A stretch of DNA of 42,514 bases. Origin: Roseibacillus sp. GTDB lineage: Bacteria > Verrucomicrobiota > Verrucomicrobiia > Verrucomicrobiales > Akkermansiaceae. This document shows, one piece after another, positions 40,065-42,514 of the stretch. The first letter of the stretch is position 1. Each line of letters starts with the position of its first letter. The DNA is taken from assembly GCA_002686085.1 (NCBI GenBank), contig NZAC01000007.1, forward strand, positions 59,704-102,217, written 5' to 3'. The translations under genes and the position numbers were made by a program. Under the pieces are notes generated by a model. That model saw only the letters and a program-made list of their open reading frames with translations, had not been told where the DNA came from and made no database searches.

Positions 40065-42514
40065 ATGAATCCCTACTACCGGCTCTGTATTCTTTCCATG
40101 CTTTTTCTTGCTCTTCCGGCAGGTGCAGAGCTTGCCGTAGACGCAGTCCGCATCTCTGGTGTTCAAGGGGGTCTTGTGGTGCACGTAGGGGGGCGAGATC
40201 CCGAGGAAACGGCAGCCTTACGTTTGAATGATCGCTATATGGTTCAGGGGCTCTCCGTTGATGCTGAGGCCGTGGAAAAGGCGCGCAATACGCTGCACGC
40301 CAAAGGTCTCTATGGGCCTGTCTCCATGGAGCAATTTAATGGCCGCTCTTTACCTTACATCGAGAATTTCGTGAACCTCTTGGTGGTAGAGGGGGAGGTG
40401 GCTGAAAAGGAGTTGTTGCGAGTGCTTGTTCCAGAGGGTGTTGCTCTCATTCGTCGGGATGGCGGATGGAAGAGGATCGTCAAAAAGCGTCCAGAGGAGA
40501 TCGACGATTGGACTCATTACTTCCATAATCCTTCCGGTAATGCGGTGGCTCAGGACCGTGAGGTTGGTCCTCCTCGGCGCCTGCAATGGGTTGGAAGTCC
40601 CCGGTGGTCACGCCATCATGACCGGATGGCTTCCATGAGCGCTCTTGTCTCCGGCGGGGGAAGAATGTTTTATATTATGGATGAGGGCTCGAGAGTCTCA
40701 ATTCAGCTGCCTTCCAGTTGGCAACTGATCGCGCGAGATGCCTTCAATGGAGCAGTGCTCTGGAAAAGGCCAATCACCAAATGGCATAGTCAGCTATGGC
40801 CCCTTAAGAGTGGGCCCAGTCAACTGGCACGTCGTCTTGTTGTCGATGGAGATCGTCTCTTTGTGACCCGGAGTATCACTGGTCCGGTGGAGAATATTGA
40901 TGCTGCGACTGGGGAAACACGGGGGGTTTTCAGGGGGTCGGAAAGGGCCGAGGAGATTGTTCATCATGAAGGTCTTCTTTTCGCTTTGGTCAGAGAGGGC
41001 AAGTCTGAGTTGGAAGACTATGTGCCGAAGCACAATACCGGTGATCAGGCCCGGGTGCGGAGTGAGTTCGTCTGGAACGCCCAACCCCGTAGTATCCGGG
41101 TATACGATGCTGAGAGCGGCAAGTTCCTCTGGGAAAAGAAAGATAAGATCTCTCCTCTAAGTCTCTCAGTGGCAGGGGACGTTCTTGTCTACCATGACGG
41201 TGAAAATGTGGCCTGCCTTGACCGTAGGACTGGTGAGCAGCGCTGGAGAAGTGAAAAGGCAGGGCGGAGAACTCTGATTCCGTTCAATTTTGCTCCTCGT
41301 CTCGTTCTCTATAAGGATGTGGTGCTCTACGCAGGCGGAGACAACAAGATGCAGAGCTACGATCTGAAAACTGGGAAGAGGCTGTGGGAGGCTACCCATG
41401 ATCCTTCAGGGTATCAGTCCCCGCAGGACCTTCTGGTTGTGGCTGGGCTGGTCTGGTCTGCGCCATTGACCAGTGGCGGCCATAGTGGGGTCTACACCGG
41501 ACGGGATCCCCGGACCGGGGAAGTGAGAAAGCAATTCCCCCCGAATGTGAAGACTTACTGGTTTCATCACCGGTGTTATATCGCCAAGGCTACCGAGCGG
41601 TTTTTGATTCCTTCCCGCACTGGAATCGAGTTTGTGGATTTCGATAAGGAGGACTGGGATATCAATCACTGGGTCAGGGGTGGTTGCCTTTATGGGATCA
41701 TGCCGGCAAACGGCCTGACATACGCGCCGCCTCATAACTGTGCGTGCTATCCTGAGGCAAAGCTCTATGGGTTTAATGCCCTCGCTCCGGCGTCGAAGAC
41801 TTTTAAGCTTCCTGCAAAAATCCCGGAGGAGGGGCGATTGACAGAGGGACCGGTATTTGCAGAGCCAGTGGATGAAGTGCTGGCAGGAAAGGATGATTGG
41901 CCGACCTTTCGAGGTAACGTGCAGCGCAGTGGGGCGTCTGCGGAGGGGCTTGTTGGGAACCTTGATGCAAGCTGGAACGCGGATCTTGGTGGACGGCTGA
42001 GCGCCCTTACGATTGTCAAGGACAAGGTCTACGTCGCTCAAATTGACCAGCACACCCTCCATGCGCTGTCCTCCTCGACCGGAGAGAAACAGTGGAAATT
42101 CACGGCTGGAGCCCGCATTGATTCACCTCCAGCTTACTGGAAGGGCCGGTTGGTCTTTGGTTCCGCAGACGGCTACGTCTATTGTCTTCGCGCAAAGGAT
42201 GGAGCTCTGATCTGGAAGTTCCGCGCAGCACCAGTGGATCGGCGACTCATGGCGTTTGAGCAAATCGAAAGTGTCTGGCCGGTGCATGGGACAGTGCTGG
42301 TCGAGGATGGGGTTGCCTCCTTCGTGGCAGGTCGCTCGACATTTCTCGATCACGGACTCCGTTATCTTCAGCTTGATGTGAAGACCGGCAGGAAGTTAAT
42401 GGAGCGCCTGATGGATCATCGTGATCCGGAAACTGGTGATAATATCCAGAATCGGCTTCAAACACTCCAGATGCAGGTCGGGCTTCCGGATATTCTCAGC
42501 AGTGATGGCGAGCA
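40065..42514 (+). CDS. Exported PQQ-type propeller protein with N-terminal methyltransferase-like domain, 5' part
   Basis: The frame is open from the ATG at 40065 to the window end (over 800 residues), so the 3' end is missing. A signal peptide ends near PAGAELA. Residues about 30-140 resemble a class I methyltransferase fold (GVQGGLVVHVGGRDPEE, NDRYMVQGLSVDAEAVEKAR), where PVC homologues I recall have a GCGDG loop. Then EIDDWTHYFHNPSGNAVAQD introduces an eight-blade PQQ-like propeller with repeats such as SYDLKTGKRLWEATHD and ALSSSTGEKQWKFT. No quinone-binding residues can be assigned. A later ATG at 40098 would give a shorter signal peptide. Divergent from the MoaD/ThiS-like gene. Confidence 0.75.
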   Translation, partial: MNPYYRLCILSMLFLALPAGAELAVDAVRISGVQGGLVVHVGGRDPEETAALRLNDRYMVQGLSVDAEAVEKARNTLHAKGLYGPVSMEQFNGRSLPYIENFVNLLVVEGEVAEKELLRVLVPEGVALIRRDGGWKRIVKKRPEEIDDWTHYFHNPSGNAVAQDREVGPPRRLQWVGSPRWSRHHDRMASMSALVSGGGRMFYIMDEGSRVSIQLPSSWQLIARDAFNGAVLWKRPITKWHSQLWPLKSGPSQLARRLVVDGDRLFVTRSITGPVENIDAATGETRGVFRGSERAEEIVHHEGLLFALVREGKSELEDYVPKHNTGDQARVRSEFVWNAQPRSIRVYDAESGKFLWEKKDKISPLSLSVAGDVLVYHDGENVACLDRRTGEQRWRSEKAGRRTLIPFNFAPRLVLYKDVVLYAGGDNKMQSYDLKTGKRLWEATHDPSGYQSPQDLLVVAGLVWSAPLTSGGHSGVYTGRDPRTGEVRKQFPPNVKTYWFHHRCYIAKATERFLIPSRTGIEFVDFDKEDWDINHWVRGGCLYGIMPANGLTYAPPHNCACYPEAKLYGFNALAPASKTFKLPAKIPEEGRLTEGPVFAEPVDEVLAGKDDWPTFRGNVQRSGASAEGLVGNLDASWNADLGGRLSALTIVKDKVYVAQIDQHTLHALSSSTGEKQWKFTAGARIDSPPAYWKGRLVFGSADGYVYCLRAKDGALIWKFRAAPVDRRLMAFEQIESVWPVHGTVLVEDGVASFVAGRSTFLDHGLRYLQLDVKTGRKLMERLMDHRDPETGDNIQNRLQTLQMQVGLPDILSSDGE

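Noticed and set aside
1-42514. Mobile elements, CRISPR arrays or a defence island
   Set aside because: No transposase, integrase, repeat-spacer pattern or recognised defence gene was seen on either strand.

Overview
The window reads as an ordinary chromosomal stretch of a Gram-negative bacterium of the Planctomycetota-Verrucomicrobiota superphylum, most likely a Verrucomicrobiota member. The lineage call rests on four things: a TGTTC-N4-GAACA palindrome in front of the imuA-imuB-dnaE2 mutagenesis operon (the LexA motif I recall for Verrucomicrobia); a large exported dehydrogenase-like protein with a C-terminal cytochrome c domain; an exported PQQ-type propeller protein of PVC style; and a membrane-anchored squalene-cyclase-like toroid protein. 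No phage, transposase, CRISPR array or rRNA was seen. One tRNA gene (Thr, TGT) is present. Many genes have GTG or TTG starts or lack a clear Shine-Dalgarno, so several starts are uncertain.

Layout. 1-1.9 kb: 3' part of heme A synthase (ctaA) and an MFS-like transporter. 1.9-3.2 kb: alanine dehydrogenase and tRNA-Thr. 3.2-9.1 kb: imuA-imuB-dnaE2 on the minus strand behind the LexA-type box. 9.2-12.1 kb: a zinc-ribbon tail-anchored protein, Maf nucleotide pyrophosphatase, a DAG-kinase-like lipid kinase and an unknown. 12.1-13.5 kb: thiH-thiS without thiG. 13.7-17.5 kb: a membrane protein, acyl carrier protein with a strong terminator, a conserved unknown, a LysM protein with a possibly dead L,D-transpeptidase domain, and accA. 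17.5-25 kb, all minus strand: the cytochrome c protein, TatD hydrolase, tRNA 2-selenouridine synthase, an M23 peptidase, a SecD-P1-like secreted protein and the toroid protein. 25.1-27.5 kb: a Gfo/Idh/MocA oxidoreductase and two unknowns that share a short motif. 27.8-36.8 kb, all plus strand: exported cyanophycinase-like peptidase, PGPGW membrane protein, esterase, Lrp-type regulator with an aminotransferase, CPBP protease, NAD synthetase, a membrane-anchored beta-helix protein and a small lipoprotein candidate. 36.8-42.5 kb: M20 deacylase, pyrF, an E1-like ThiF/MoeB enzyme with a MoaD/ThiS-type sulfur carrier, and the start of the propeller protein, which runs off the window.

Functionally the window mixes core metabolism (fatty acid, NAD, pyrimidine, thiamine, heme A), an SOS mutagenesis operon and envelope proteins. 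I found no clearly new system. The most checkable observations are the exact LexA-type box, which also affects the imuA start; the degenerate enzyme domains in the LysM and propeller proteins; and the unusual E1/sulfur-carrier pair.
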